Both the position numbers and the translations under genes were made by a program. From positions 24,424,357 to 24,488,356 of the forward strand of contig CM055113.1 in assembly GCA_029204225.1 (NCBI GenBank): 64,000 nt of DNA, read 5' to 3'. The DNA comes from Diphasiastrum complanatum. Lineage: Eukaryota; Streptophyta; Lycopodiopsida; Lycopodiales; Lycopodiaceae. Of the stretch, positions 48,778-59,503 are shown in pieces (position 1 is the first letter of the stretch; the number at the start of each line of letters is the position of its first letter). The notes under the pieces are model-generated. The model had not been told where the DNA came from and made no database searches. It saw only the letters and a program-made list of their open reading frames with translations.

Positions 48778-51700
48778 TTAGAAAGGATGGGCAGGCTAAA
48801 ATTTGCCCTTTGATTTTGGTTTTGAAGGCCACAACCTGTCAATTTTTGTGGGATTCACAACCTTGATTACTATGTGACATGCCAATGCAAAGTGACATGG
48901 ATTACCAGAATAGCACCTTATTTTGGCCTGATCATGACCACTTCAATGTAACTTGAGTTCTACAGCTCTAATTCATGAAATTATAACAATATCTCACACT
49001 AGAAAAGATTTAAATCCACTTCAACATTTCACAAAGTAGTCCACAACATAAGAGATACTCTTTCCCCTATTTAACCAAAACATTGACTTGATAGACTGAG
49101 TTGTGGACACACATAGGCTCAAAACTTTGCATATCAAGCTATGTAGCCTCTGAATGTGAGTGTTGTGAGTGTTGTGGACACACATATCAAATGACCTTCA
49201 TATGTGAAATCACGCAGCAGGGAAAATGACAATGCAGCGCATGTCTGATATAGTTTACATTCAGATGATACATTCTGCCTTTCAATGGATCATCACTTGT
49301 ACAAAGGAGTCCGACCTATTTAAACATCATATTGGTTACAACATCGAAACCTTAGATAATCCAAAATGAGGAGATGGATGTTCTATTTCTATTTCAACGG
49401 CTGGTAGAAATCTTCCATGTAAGGAAGGCCACAACCTATTGGGTTCTCAAACACATATTTTTCAAATAAGTTGCAGATTCACATTCTCACACAAATTTGT
49501 ATGCATCTCTCATAGTGCATAATCATTTGCATCATCCATAACATCAAACAAACATCTGCCATCTGTGCACAGAACTTAGGCAATAGAAATAATAGAGCAA
49601 TTTGACAACATTATTTTTCGCTATTTTTCAGTGTATGTGGTTGACTGTAATCGTGTGTGTTGTTCAGAATGCTCATTTCTTGAATTTATGAGTGTTGTCT
49701 AACATAATTTACCATTGTCATGAAAGGTCCATCTTTAACTCATAATCCTCTGGGTGAAATTATATGACAAAAGTTTCACTATGACAAATTTATTAATTGT
49801 CTTATACTGGTAGCATGCTGCTCTCTCGACGCTCGCTTTTTTGTGCTTGCTTTTTTTAACCCCCGGCTAATGGGCACACATGAAATTTAGCCTTCTTCCT
49901 AATTTTAAAATTTTAACTTAACCTACATATTAACGAACTCAATAGATTTTGATTTTGAAGGAACTTTTAAGAAGAATATTTTTGAATCTCAAATCTATGA
50001 AATTTAGAAATTTGTAAAATGCTTCTAAAATAGGAAGAAATTATCTTGGTACACTTGGCCTTTCAGATCGAACTTTCTTGAACCTTCCTATCTATGTAAA
50101 GGATTCTAGAAGGAATCTTCGATATTGCACACAAAACTTTAATCATACAGCTCTAAGAAGCTTTTGCAATTATCTTTGTGACTACGATGCTACAAATATC
50201 CAATAGCTCATTTTGTAGATCTTTTGAATACATGGAAGGATTGACCACCACCTAAACTTATCAACGACCGACAACCAAAAGATTCAATCAACCGGCATGT
50301 AAAGCAACAAAGAATTTGATTACCAGCATTGCATGATGTTGGAGGGTCCTTCTATAGATCTTTAAATTCCTTCAAAATTCTTTTGGAATGTAAACACAGA
50401 GCTAGTTGTGAGATGCCTCCTTTTTGTAATTGCAAACTACTCCAATCCTCAACGTCACAGTGTTTGGCATGTAGCATCATCAGTGCTCCCCCCCAAGGCA
50501 CCATTGTCATCAACACATGACAGTGCCAATTGCAACCTACCTTTGTTTGCTTCCTATATTACCTGCTGATTATGATTTGCCTTAACCTTGTCGAATAATT
50601 TGCGAGCAAGACAGGTCTTGATTGCAATGCTCTCTGCCTCTCCCATCAGTGACATACTTCTTCCATAGCTAGTGGAAATATACACCATCATTGTGCTACC
50701 CTTACCAGACACCAAGAATAGCGATCCAAAACACCTTAAAGGAAGCTCAACAAGAAACAAACACAAGATAAGGGCCCTCACTTCAATGGTCCGACGAAAT
50801 GAAACCCAAAAGATGAAACAAAAAACTGGATCTAAAAGTCCACAAAGAATGGCCGCTAAACAATCAGATCGATAGAAAAGAAGACTCGATCATCTGCAGA
50901 TTATGCACCACCATAAATTTGTTTCAGCCTTTGAAGTTTTCAACCTCATGCATGCATTAGATTCTTGCTGGAAGATGAATAAAGCATCACATTCACATGT
51001 TTTGCCTTTTTGGCCTTCTGCATCGTGCATTGTTTGCATGCGCTCCTAAGAACTTTTTGATAAAAACATATGCATGTTAGTTTAGCCTTAAATCAAAGTT
51101 CATGCCTTCAAAATTTTGGCTACCATTATAGAATATCCTTTAACATTGACTTCTTTCCAAACTCCATTGACCTACCTCAACACGTTAATAACAGGCCTGC
51201 CGATTTTTCGTTAAAAACAGGCATCGTAATATACCAGAATGCGCTACACCAAAGCATAACAAAGAAATTGTCGGGTGCCCTTCAGGCGTGAAGGGCGACC
51301 TTCATGCATCAGGCAGAGCGTCAGAGCGTGTTTATTGCATCTTTCCACAAAATTTGCACGAGTACATAACTGATCACTGAATGCTTTATAGGATTTGATC
51401 AATATTCACTTGAAGGCAGACAATATTCATCTTCATCATCATTTCATGTTTTGTTTTGATCAATCACAACCATAGTTTGATGCCTTATACAGGAGGAGAA
51501 CTTCAAAACTGGAGTGATTGATATGTCAAGTTTGTGACCTACTAGAGTGATTGCAGACCTAGATCCGGTACTCACATCCACAGATCATTGAGCTTTAGTT
51601 GACTCTTCTCGTTTGGATCTCTTAAGATTTGCGCTTGGCAAAGGTCTTAAATCAGTTGTTGAAAACACTGGTGCTATTCAACAAAAGCAAACAGCTTCTA

Positions 51701-51926
51701 TCAATTTAATTTGCATGTTGAATGCACGTTTCATCCTTCTGGAGTCTTCTATGCTTAAGATGCTTCCCATACTAATCTGACAACTGCTAATCGTTGATGT
51801 TTCCTTCTAGGTATGCTCATCAGCAGATCTACACCACCATCATCTCATCTTATTTCCTATGTTGAAAGGTAATGAAAAGTAGGCCCTTCTATTATCGTCA
51901 TTTAACGGGCATTAGTGGCCCATTAG

Positions 51927-52010
51927 TCAACACATAGTATTGCCTTTGCAAGGCAAGGCCAAAAACACATATACCTCAACACATAGTATTGCCTTTGCAA
52001 GGCAAAGCCA
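51927..52010 (+). promoter_or_regulatory. Tandem 49-bp duplication in the DAHP synthase promoter
   Basis: TCAACACATAGTATTGCCTT and the following TGCAAGGCAARGCCA occur at 51927 and again at 51976. The inner TTGCCTTTGCAAGGCAA is a near-perfect inverted repeat. The pair lies about 110-190 bp upstream of the start codon, so it is close to the expected core promoter or 5' UTR. Whether it binds a factor is unknown. Confidence 0.5.
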
Positions 52011-52115
52011 AATATAGGGACATTGGGGAGGATTCAAGATTTAGGGTTTAGAGATCAATAAATGAATTGGAATTGGAATTGAAATTGTTGGTGTGTCGTT
52101 GGAGCGCATAGAGCG

Positions 52116-52622
52116 ATGGCCAGTGCTGCGGGATCAGCAGCAGCGATCGGTTCAGTCTGGCTGGCATTTAAAGGCACTAAATCTCAGAGATTTTGCAGCA
52201 GCAGCGCTGGAGGGAGGCCAGCATCGCAGCCTGGAGCTGCAATCTATGGAATGCACAATCATGCAGAGCCCATCAAAGTTGCAGAGCCAAGAATTGATGC
52301 TAGTGAGAGTGAAGGAAGTTGGAATCGCAGCAGCTGGAGATCCAGAAAGGCTGTGCAGCTGCCAGATTATCCTGATGCAGAGCAGCTCAATTCTGTCCTT
52401 GAGACGATTGAGAGTTTCCCTCCCCTTGTATTTGCAGGGGAAGCGCGCAGCTTGGAGGACAGGCTTGCGGAAGCGGCTCTGGGCAGGGCTTTTTTATTGC
52501 AAGGAGGCGATTGCGCTGAGAGCTTCAAAGAATTTAGTGCAAACAACATTCGTGATACGTTCAGAGTCCTTTTGCAGATGAGCGTGGTGCTCATGTTCGG
52601 AGGACAGATGCCCGTGATCAAG
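52116..52622 (+). CDS. DHS: DAHP synthase exon 1
   Basis: 169 codons: plastid leader, then [15 protein letters not shown], the start of the mature enzyme, and metal-ligand Cys133 in GGDCAES. The ATG is in frame with no closer upstream ATG of the same frame. The donor is AAG|GTTGCT, a weaker consensus but confirmed by the VIK|VGR join. Confidence 0.94.
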
Positions 52623-55600
52623 GTTGCTAGATTACGTGGAATTCTTCATTAATCAGGATGGTTGATACTTTTTTTCGCAATTGTGATATGGATTGGTTTT
52701 GGATATGAAAAAAGTTGCTGTAATTTTTTGTATGTGGTTGGAGCAGGTTGGCCGAATGGCAGGTCAATTTGCAAAGCCGAGATCAGAGCATTTTGAAGTG
52801 GTAAATGGTGTCAAACTCCCGAGCTACCGTGGTGATAATGTGAACGGCGATGCCTTTGACAGCGAATCTCGTATTCCTGATCCCCAGCGCATGGTGAGAT
52901 CCTATTGCCAAGCTGCAGCAACTCTAAACTTATTGCGTGCATTCGCCACAGGAGGCTATGCAGCTATGCAGCGGGTCACTCAGTGGAACTTGGATTTTAC
53001 CTTGCACAGTGAACAGGGTGGAAGGTACGAAACCAAAGTCGTCTTCAATGTCAAATTCCTTCCACATATTCTGTTTCTCCTGTAACTTCTAATAACCATT
53101 CTAGTGGGTTTATTTTCATTCTCTTGTCTAACAGCAAAGCATTTTACTCTGGTCTTCTGGCAAGGATAGAACAGCTCACAAGAACTTGAAAGTGAAGCAG
53201 GTATTTGGAGCTGGCAAACCGGGTAGATGAAGCTTTAGGCTTCATGGCCGCAAGTGGACTGACAAAGGATCACCCCATCATGACCACCACAGAATTCTGG
53301 ACATCCCATGAGTGCTTACTACTTCCTTTTGAGCAGGCTTTGACCCGACAAGACTCTACCACAGGTCTTTGGTATGATTGCTCTGCTCATCTGCTGTGGC
53401 TGGGAGAGCGCACACGCCAATTAGACGGTGCGCACATCGAATTCCTTCGTGGCATTGCAAATCCTTTAGGAGTGAAGGTACGTATCGTATCGCATCACGT
53501 TCCTGATGGAATCAGAGTGTTCAGAAACTGATATAGCTTGCTGAAATAGTGCGATCTGTAGGCATTCATTAAACATAAACCAACGCAAAAGCTCTCACTC
53601 TCTTTATCTCTCTCAGTTCAAGAAACGTAGGATACAATGTTCCCAAAATGGAAGGTGTCATTCTGCTATTCCAGCGTGCTGTCTTATACAATGGGCTCCT
53701 ACTTAAAAGATCTAATTACAAGAAATCTTAATTAATCCTAATCATATTTATCCACTAAGCCGCTATCTTTATGATCAGGGTCATCTATTTACATGCCCTT
53801 CCTCGCATTGACTACTTGCCAAGTAGCCGTGTGACCCCATACGTCCTATCAATGTATTGGGCACAAATCCCAACAATCTCCCAACTAACCAATACATTTA
53901 AAAGATACTCATGATGTAAGACGAGTCACAAAATATATTATCATCGAGCTATGGCCTTTTGTGACTGCCCACTCAGCCATTTTCACATCTTCTACTCTGT
54001 CAGTCACTCAACCACTTTCATTGGCCTTCAACACAGTGTTTTGCAAGTCTTCTGATCTTCAACAACTACTACATGCTTTGGAGTAGACAGTCCATGATCT
54101 TTCTTACATGCTTTGGAGTAGACAGTCCATGATCTTTCTTCATTGCATTCTTCAGACTACCATAGATTCCAATTTCAGTCTTTATCAATTCTTTGAATGA
54201 TTGGGCACCAACAGGAAAAATCCTGAAGACCTTCAGGGCAAGCTCATTTCCATCAGCGAATACCCATTGATGACATCAAAGAGACGAACCACTAACACCA
54301 GCTTTGCCATCAATCCATGCACAAGATTAACCATTTTAGCTCCAGTCATTTTTCCAACTTTCCCAGGCAAGGGAATGAGGTCAGATCTTTTAGCCATAGC
54401 TCTGAACCATTGATTTGCCCTCTCGGCCTCCTTTCCTCCACTATACACTCGAAGAAAAACTGACGCAACTGGTGCCATCAAGGATGTGACTGGGTCAGCG
54501 AATCTTCCAAATGCATCTGAAACTATGCACTCACAGCGCATGTAGTATCCAACACCCTCTAACTCGGGCTTGAATATTATGTAACTTTCAACAAGTTCAG
54601 CATCTGCAACAATACCTGAGACAACCTTCTTCGATATTCACAGGAGTGAACATGAGTTCGATCCGAGAACGAGAACCGACTTCTTCATTGCAGTATTAGC
54701 CTCCTGCTAATGTCCCAACAGTATCATTGACCAGAGTAATGACTTGCATATCTAACTTATGTTGGCCCCTTGCAGCTTGCAACTCTTCGACAATATATCT
54801 TCCAACAGATTTAGCTACAAGCCACATGCCCCTTAAATTGGTAGCCATAACTTTGTTCCATTCATCATCTTCAAGCTCTAAAGATGACTTCACAGTTCCT
54901 CTGAAGCCTGTGTTGTTAACCAGGATATCAATCTTCCCAAAAGCGTTCCAAGCATTCTCCACCAAGCATCCATGCTTACCTCACTGTTACTCACATCCAG
55001 CTTCAAGATTGCTACTTTTCCTGCCATCTGCCTCTGCTGTTGCTGCTCACATGCCAAGGAATCAGTGGAAGTAGAAAGAGACTGGATGTGTTGGAGGAGA
55101 GAATGCAAGAGCTGCACCCTGCGAGCAGCAATAACGACATGGCAGCCATGGGTGGCCAAGGCTAGTGAGAACATCCTTCCAAGACCACCTGTGGCAAGCA
55201 CCACTTTCCCTTTTAACCAAACATCATCGTCTTCCTCCATCCCCATTGACATGCTCTCTCTTCTTTTGTCCTTCCCTTTCCTTGCTTCCACCTAACAGTA
55301 TTTTAGAATTGGTGGAAATTTGTTCACAGGAATTGAGAAAGTGAACCCATGTTCACCTTGTCATTCAAGGAGCGGGTGAAAACCCTCACCTTTCGTAGCC
55401 AACAAACTTGCCAGCTCCGCAATATTGAGCCTAAACACATTCTCATTCTTTTTCTTGTCACAATATAAGATCTTGGACCAATCTGAAAGAGTTACTGGTG
55501 TAGACTGATGCCTCATTTGCGTGCTCGTGCCCAAAGATTGAGCTACCTGAGGCATCATCTGTGAGGTAATGAGCATGTGTGCACTGTCACGGATGCCACC

Positions 55601-58288
55601 CTGTGCCAACAAGATGCCAAAATCATGATTAAGCTGAGACAGCACAGAAAGACCACGAGCTAGGTCTCCATCACCAAAAGAATCTTGGTCTCTGACCAGC
55701 CACCGCCTGTGACGACTCACCACTAGTGTCTGCTTCTCTCCTTCCGCTTTCTTCTCCTAAAGCAACATGAATAGCTGCAAGATGCTGGTTTTCTGTTAGA
55801 AGCCTTTGAATCTCTGCATGCAGCATAGCAAGCTGTTGCTTAATTAGAGTAGGGGAAGGTCCTAAGCCTGTCTGAGGTCCAAGCATTCCTGGTCCAAGCT
55901 GTGCATCATAAGTACCAAGGCCCACCCTTTTTCTTCATCCTCAGCAGTGATGCTCACGATCCACAATATCAATCTGCCCACGAAAGCCTCCTTTGCAGTA
56001 GTAAAGGTTGCGATCCTCAAGCTTTCTTAAGATATCTGACCACAAAAGGCCCCTTCACAGCTGCAGAAACAGCGGAAGAAGAAAAGGTTGTGATCCTCGA
56101 TGGAGGCACAAACCCTTTGCCTTTGATTCGCATGCCCCTGATTCCCCGCGACACGTTCTTGATGATCAGACTCACTCCACCAAAGCTCCCACTACATCCA
56201 AAGACAGTGTATGTACAAGAAGATTTTCATAACGATCCTTTCTTGCAGTGACCTTCTTCAAATCATTATTCCACAATGGTTACCATCTCAAGCCATTCCA
56301 AAACACAGAAACAAGCACCAAGCCTCACCTCACCTAGTGACTCTCTCCAGAAGTATGAGCCTCCAGTATCCCACTACTTCCCCTTGAGTTCTAACTAGTA
56401 AGTACCCTGTCTGAGCTTTCTCAGTGCAGCCCTTGCTGCACACCTCCGCTTGTTCCAACTCTCAATGTCCTCCTTGACATGCAAGATGCAGCCTCCATGC
56501 TGTCACAGTCAAGCACCCAGTGTTGTCTCTCTCTCAGAACCTCTTGTTCTGCTCTTCAAGATGCAGCCCTTGCTACACACCTTGTTCCAACTCTCAATGC
56601 CCTCCTTGACATTCAAGATGCAGCCTCCATGTTGCGACAATCAAGCACCCAGTGCTATCTCTCTCTCAGAACTTCTTGTTCTGCTCTTCAAGCAACCAAT
56701 GCTTGCTTCAAAATATTGCTACAGACACCACTGCTGGCACTGCAGATCGAATTCCTTCAAGGACAATACAACACTTCAGCATGCATTGAAGAACAAGACC
56801 CTATACTTGCTCCAGCATCCCAATCTTCTTCCAACAACTTGGAACATCCAAAAAAAAAAATTGCCGCTCCACGGAACTTGAATCTCCCAATCAGTCTTCA
56901 TTGGTGTGTGGGCCCATAACCATTGACGGAATCAGAGTGCTCAGAAACTGATACAGCTTGCTGAAGTAGTGCGATCTGTAGGCATTCATTAAACATAAAC
57001 CAAAATAGACAGAACGCAACAGCTCTCACTCTCTCTATCTCTCTCAGTTCAAGAAACGTAGGAGACAATGTTCCCAAAATGGAAGGTGTCATTCTGCTAT
57101 TCCAGCGTGCTGTCTTATACAATGGGCTCCTACTTAAAAGATCTAATTGCAAGAAATCTTAATTAATCCTAATCATATTTATCCACTAAGCCGCTATCTT
57201 TATGATCAGGGTCATCTATTTACATGCCCTTCCTCGCATTGACTCCTTGCCAAGTAGCCGTGTGACCCCATACGTCCTATCAATGTATTGGGTTCAAATC
57301 CCAACGGTTCCTTATTTCCAAGGGTTATCAAGGAAGAATTTATAGTTGAACATCTCCGGGCCCTTAGAATGGCTGCTGATTTTTCCTGCAGCAAAAAGAG
57401 ATATGAAGATATCTAATACCTGATGAATGTAGGATTTCCTGAGCTCCCTTTCATATTTCCTTCCTTTTAGTTCTTTTGTGCAATTTCCAGTAACCTACAC
57501 TTCTGATTCTTTTTCTTTGAGCAACAGGAACTTCATTTTATTGCTCCATCTGGTTTTCAACAGTTTCTGAACTGCAACCGCCTCTTTTGGCAAACATTGA
57601 TTTCTCTGTCTTTACTGTGCCGCAGGTGAGTGATAAGATGGATCCCAGTGAACTGGTTAAAGTCTGTAAGATTTTGAATCCGGAAAACAAACCTGGCAGA
57701 TTGACAATCATTGTTCGAATGGGGGCAGATATTCTTCGAAAAAAGTTGCCCCATCTCATTCGTGCTGTGCGGCAATCAGGTATCATCGTGACATGGGTCA
57801 GTGATCCCATGCATGGTAATACAATCAAAACCATCAGTGGAATCAAAACTCGATCTTTCGATGCCATTCGAGTAAGTTTTAATACAGTGTTCAGGTGATC
57901 TATGCTTTTATTTACATCATTTTTTTCAAGCTGTTATAACTGATTCAAAGAAACCACATACTTTGGTTGAGAAAAACATATATGTAAGCTGTTGATAAAT
58001 CTCATGGGAACTTCTTGGCAGGCTGAGCTTCGTGCATTTTTTGATGTGCACCAACACGAAGGCAGTCACCCTGGTGGAGTTCATTTGGAAATGACAGGTC
58101 AGAATGTGACTGAATGCATTGGTGGATCCAAGTTGGTCAGTGTGGATGATCTAAGTTCTCGCTACCACACCCATTGTGATCCAAGACTTAATGCCTCCCA
58201 ATCTTTGGAGCTGGCTTTTGTAATTGCAGGACGCCTGAGGGAAAGGCACCTCGACAAAAACGTATCTGGAATGCTTCAATTGCTTTGA
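52116..58288 (+). CDS. DHS: 3-deoxy-D-arabino-heptulosonate-7-phosphate synthase, class II, plastidial; 5 exons, 524 aa
   Basis: Condenses phosphoenolpyruvate with erythrose 4-phosphate, the first step of the shikimate pathway to aromatic amino acids, in the plastid stroma. Exons: 52116-52622, 52747-53024, 53201-53477, 57626-57871, 58022-58288. All junctions are GT-AG and phases match (0, 2, 0, 0). The protein starts with an Ala/Ser-rich leader (about residues 1-50) typical of a transit peptide. Conserved blocks include [94 protein letters not shown] and [16 protein letters not shown]. By comparison with the class II family the metal ligands are Cys133, His417, Glu459 and Asp489; the last three have the expected 42- and 30-residue spacing. 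No stops or frameshifts are present. Intron 3 (4.1 kb) holds a complete LTR element. Confidence 0.96.
52747..53024 (+). CDS. DHS: DAHP synthase exon 2
   Basis: Residues 170-261, from [12 protein letters not shown] to HSEQGG plus two bases of a split Arg. The donor is AG|GTACGA. Confidence 0.95.
53201..53477 (+). CDS. DHS: DAHP synthase exon 3
   Basis: Residues 263-354, [14 protein letters not shown] to GIANPLGVK, including [14 protein letters not shown]. The donor is AAG|GTACGT, phase 0. The LTR element begins 26 bp after this exon. Confidence 0.95.
53504..53875 (-). repeat. 3' LTR of the gene-capturing element
   Basis: 372 bp, plus-strand TGATGGAATCAGAGTG...AAATCCCAACA. It aligns over its length with 56934-57306. 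Confidence 0.92.
54071..54140. repeat. Exact 35-bp tandem duplication
   Basis: TACATGCTTTGGAGTAGACA and the following 15 bases are repeated with no difference at 54106, inside the gene-capturing element. Confidence 0.95.
54233..54600 (-). pseudogene. Captured coding fragment, possibly AIR9-like
   Basis: The minus strand reads [38 protein letters not shown] and [20 protein letters not shown]. The pattern 'GVGYYMRCE...GGKE...QWFR' resembles the repeat unit of the microtubule-associated protein AIR9, but I hold this only as a suggestion. The frame continues to [10 protein letters not shown] and has no start codon of its own that fits a gene. Confidence 0.35.
54678..54755 (-). pseudogene. Captured hexokinase fragment
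   Basis: [19 protein letters not shown], then TAA where hexokinases have Arg, then YCNEEV. This is the adenosine/phosphate-site region of plant hexokinase ([19 protein letters not shown]). It is joined in frame to the short-chain dehydrogenase fragment upstream, which is a chimeric junction not found in either family. Confidence 0.75.
54756..55291 (-). pseudogene. Captured short-chain dehydrogenase/reductase fragment
   Basis: The minus-strand ATG at 55291 opens [10 protein letters not shown] and reads [20 protein letters not shown], then CHVVIAARR. The SDR Rossmann motif TGxxxGxG is three residues short. After KLDVSNSEV a one-base change shifts the frame, and the next frame gives [20 protein letters not shown] and [20 protein letters not shown], the NNAG and N-T regions. 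The YxxxK catalytic pair is absent because the sequence changes to hexokinase after [11 protein letters not shown]. No intron is seen across the fragment, which suits capture from a spliced transcript. Confidence 0.8.
55361..55723 (-). pseudogene. Captured fragment, unidentified (one S40-like motif)
   Basis: A frame of 120 codons with [20 protein letters not shown] and [13 protein letters not shown]. The last motif resembles the SAPVNVPDWSKIL block of plant S40/DUF584 senescence proteins, but the surrounding residues do not. The origin remains open. Confidence 0.3.
55671..55925 (-). pseudogene. Captured FLX-like coiled-coil fragment
   Basis: Reads [20 protein letters not shown] and [20 protein letters not shown]. 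This matches the N-terminal coiled coil of plant FLX / FLX-like proteins (E.E...[20 protein letters not shown]). It diverges after VALGEE. FLX proteins act with FRIGIDA in flowering control and in other roles; this piece is too short to function. Confidence 0.65.
55930..56260. other. Possible further captured fragment, unidentified
   Basis: Open frames of 75-115 codons exist on the plus strand, and the minus strand reads [20 protein letters not shown] followed by [14 protein letters not shown] recognise neither. It may be another gene piece in the element's mosaic. Confidence 0.25.
56427..56696. repeat. 137-bp tandem duplication in the element
   Basis: CAGCCCTTGCTRCACACC...TTCTGCTCTTCAAG occurs twice, starting at 56427 and 56564, with scattered differences. 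Confidence 0.9.
56934..57306 (-). repeat. 5' LTR of the gene-capturing element
   Basis: 373 bp, plus-strand TGACGGAATCAGAGTG...AAATCCCAACG. It has a short insertion near 56999-57018 relative to its partner. Confidence 0.92.
57626..57871 (+). CDS. DHS: DAHP synthase exon 4
   Basis: 82 codons, [13 protein letters not shown] to TRSFDAIR. It includes RMGAD and the SDPMHGNT block with His417. Confidence 0.95.
58022..58288 (+). CDS. DHS: DAHP synthase exon 5
   Basis: 88 codons plus TGA, from [10 protein letters not shown]. It carries HLEMTG (Glu459) and HCDPRLN (Asp489) and ends LQLL. Confidence 0.95.
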   Translation, partial: AELRAFFDVHQHEGSHPGGVHLEMTGQNVTECIGGSKLVSVDDLSSRYHTHCDPRLNASQSLELAFVIAGRLRERHLDKNVSGMLQLL

Positions 58289-58773
58289 ACATTTTGAGCT
58301 GATGCCCTCTTATTCTATCAGTAGCAGTGTGGGGTGCAGTCCTGTGTCCGTAAATATGTCGAGTCCTAGCCTGTGATGTATTGTATATACATTCTATGGA
58401 AGGACCTGAGATAGTTGGTTAAGTTGAGTGTAATCGTATTTGTGTCTTTCAAGTCTTCAAGGTGAGCTATCTGTGAACGTGATGAGCCACTAGCAGCTCC
58501 TGCAGTAGCTGAATTGGTTGATTCGTTCATTACCATCTTTAAAGCTAGCAAAATATAATGAATGAGCTCCTCATTCCTTTTTTTCAAACCATGGGTTGCA
58601 TTTTGACTTATGATTCTATTGCAATTGTGCTGTCATTTGGAAACTATCACAATTTGATCAATCCATGGGATGCCAATCTCCTTGTAGATAGCACAATCTA
58701 CTCATGGGTGCATGTACTCCTACACATTCTTTTTAGTGATGCACTGATCCTTCTTAGTGCAAGCTTGGTCATT
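58289..58773. other. DAHP synthase 3' UTR and flank
   Basis: The region after the TGA has no competing gene. I could not place a polyadenylation site with confidence. Confidence 0.5.
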
Positions 58774-59503
58774 ATTGTACTCTCCTCTGTTCACATTGTT
58801 GATAAAAATTTCCAACCAGTAAATTGGCCTTAAAATTATGGCAAGGCTGTTAGGCCGAGCCATCACTAAACACGTGTTGAACTGGGTCTAAAGAAAAAAG
58901 ACCTTGCCCAAGCATAAAGAATGGTGAGGAAAATCCCTCTTTTTAACGCTGAAATTTTTGGCAAGTCCCAATTTTGCATTTTATGGGTCATATTTTCCCT
59001 TTTCAAACTTTTTTATGAACCTTTCATGAGCATAGTGTGTTTGTGAAATTGTCTTCATAGACTTAGATTCTATAATATGCCAAAAAATATATGAAGTCAC
59101 TTTTTATTTATTTATTGTACTCTCCTCTGTTCACATTGTTGATAAAAAGGGCTGGGCTGGACGATGCCGCATAAATTGAAGATGACATCATATGTTGGTG
59201 TAGTGATTTGAAAGTATTCCGAAATGACCTTTCCAACTTGTAAATTGGCCTTAAAATTATGGCAAGGCTGTTAGGCCGAGCCATCACTAAACACGTGTTG
59301 AACTGGGTCTAAAGGTCACTAAAAAGACCTTGCCCAAGGCTAAAAAATGGTGAGGAAAATCCCTCTTTAATGCTGAAATTTTTGGCAAGTCCCAATTTTG
59401 CATTTTGTGGGTCATATTCTTCATGAGCATAGTGTCCTTGTGAAATTGTCTTCATAGACTTAGATTCTTTAATATGCCAAAAAAATATATGAAGTCACTT
59501 TTG
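58774..59503. repeat. Tandem duplication, about 340-bp unit
   Basis: ATTGTACTCTCCTCTGTTCA starts both units (58774 and 59114). Both contain AAATTGGCCTTAAAATTATG, CACTAAACACGTGTTGAACT and TTTGGCAAGTCCCAATTTTG, and both end near GAAGTCACTTTT. The second copy has an extra ~80 bp (about 59150-59230), and the first has extra sequence near 59000. Confidence 0.93.

Larger units (their letters stand above)
48296..52090. other. Intergenic spacer before DAHP synthase
   Basis: Mostly AT-rich DNA with no recognised gene. One exon-like stretch is described separately (48532-48777). Short frames at 50554-50875 and 51070-51291 show no domain. The right end includes the DAHP synthase promoter. Confidence 0.5.
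53504..57306 (-). mobile_element. Non-autonomous LTR retrotransposon carrying captured host gene fragments
   Basis: Paired LTRs at 53504-53875 and 56934-57306 (372 and 373 bp) are flanked by the 5-bp duplication GTTCC (53499-53503 and 57307-57311). Orientation is minus: on that strand the LTR starts TGTTGGGATTTG and ends CCGTCA. A purine stretch (GTTGGGAGAT) precedes the left LTR and ATGGTTATGGGCCC, a degenerate primer site, follows the right one. One LTR end is mutated (CG for CA at 57305-57306). The 3.06 kb interior has no gag, protease, integrase or polymerase. Instead it holds minus-strand pieces that read like host proteins: FLX-like coiled coil, short-chain dehydrogenase, hexokinase and others. 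It sits wholly inside intron 3 of DAHP synthase, so splicing can remove it. Confidence 0.88.

Noticed and set aside
56450..56919. Two overlapping 140-codon plus frames in the gene-capturing element
   Set aside because: They run antisense to the element, cross the 137-bp tandem duplication, and show no domain; probably duplication-driven open frames.
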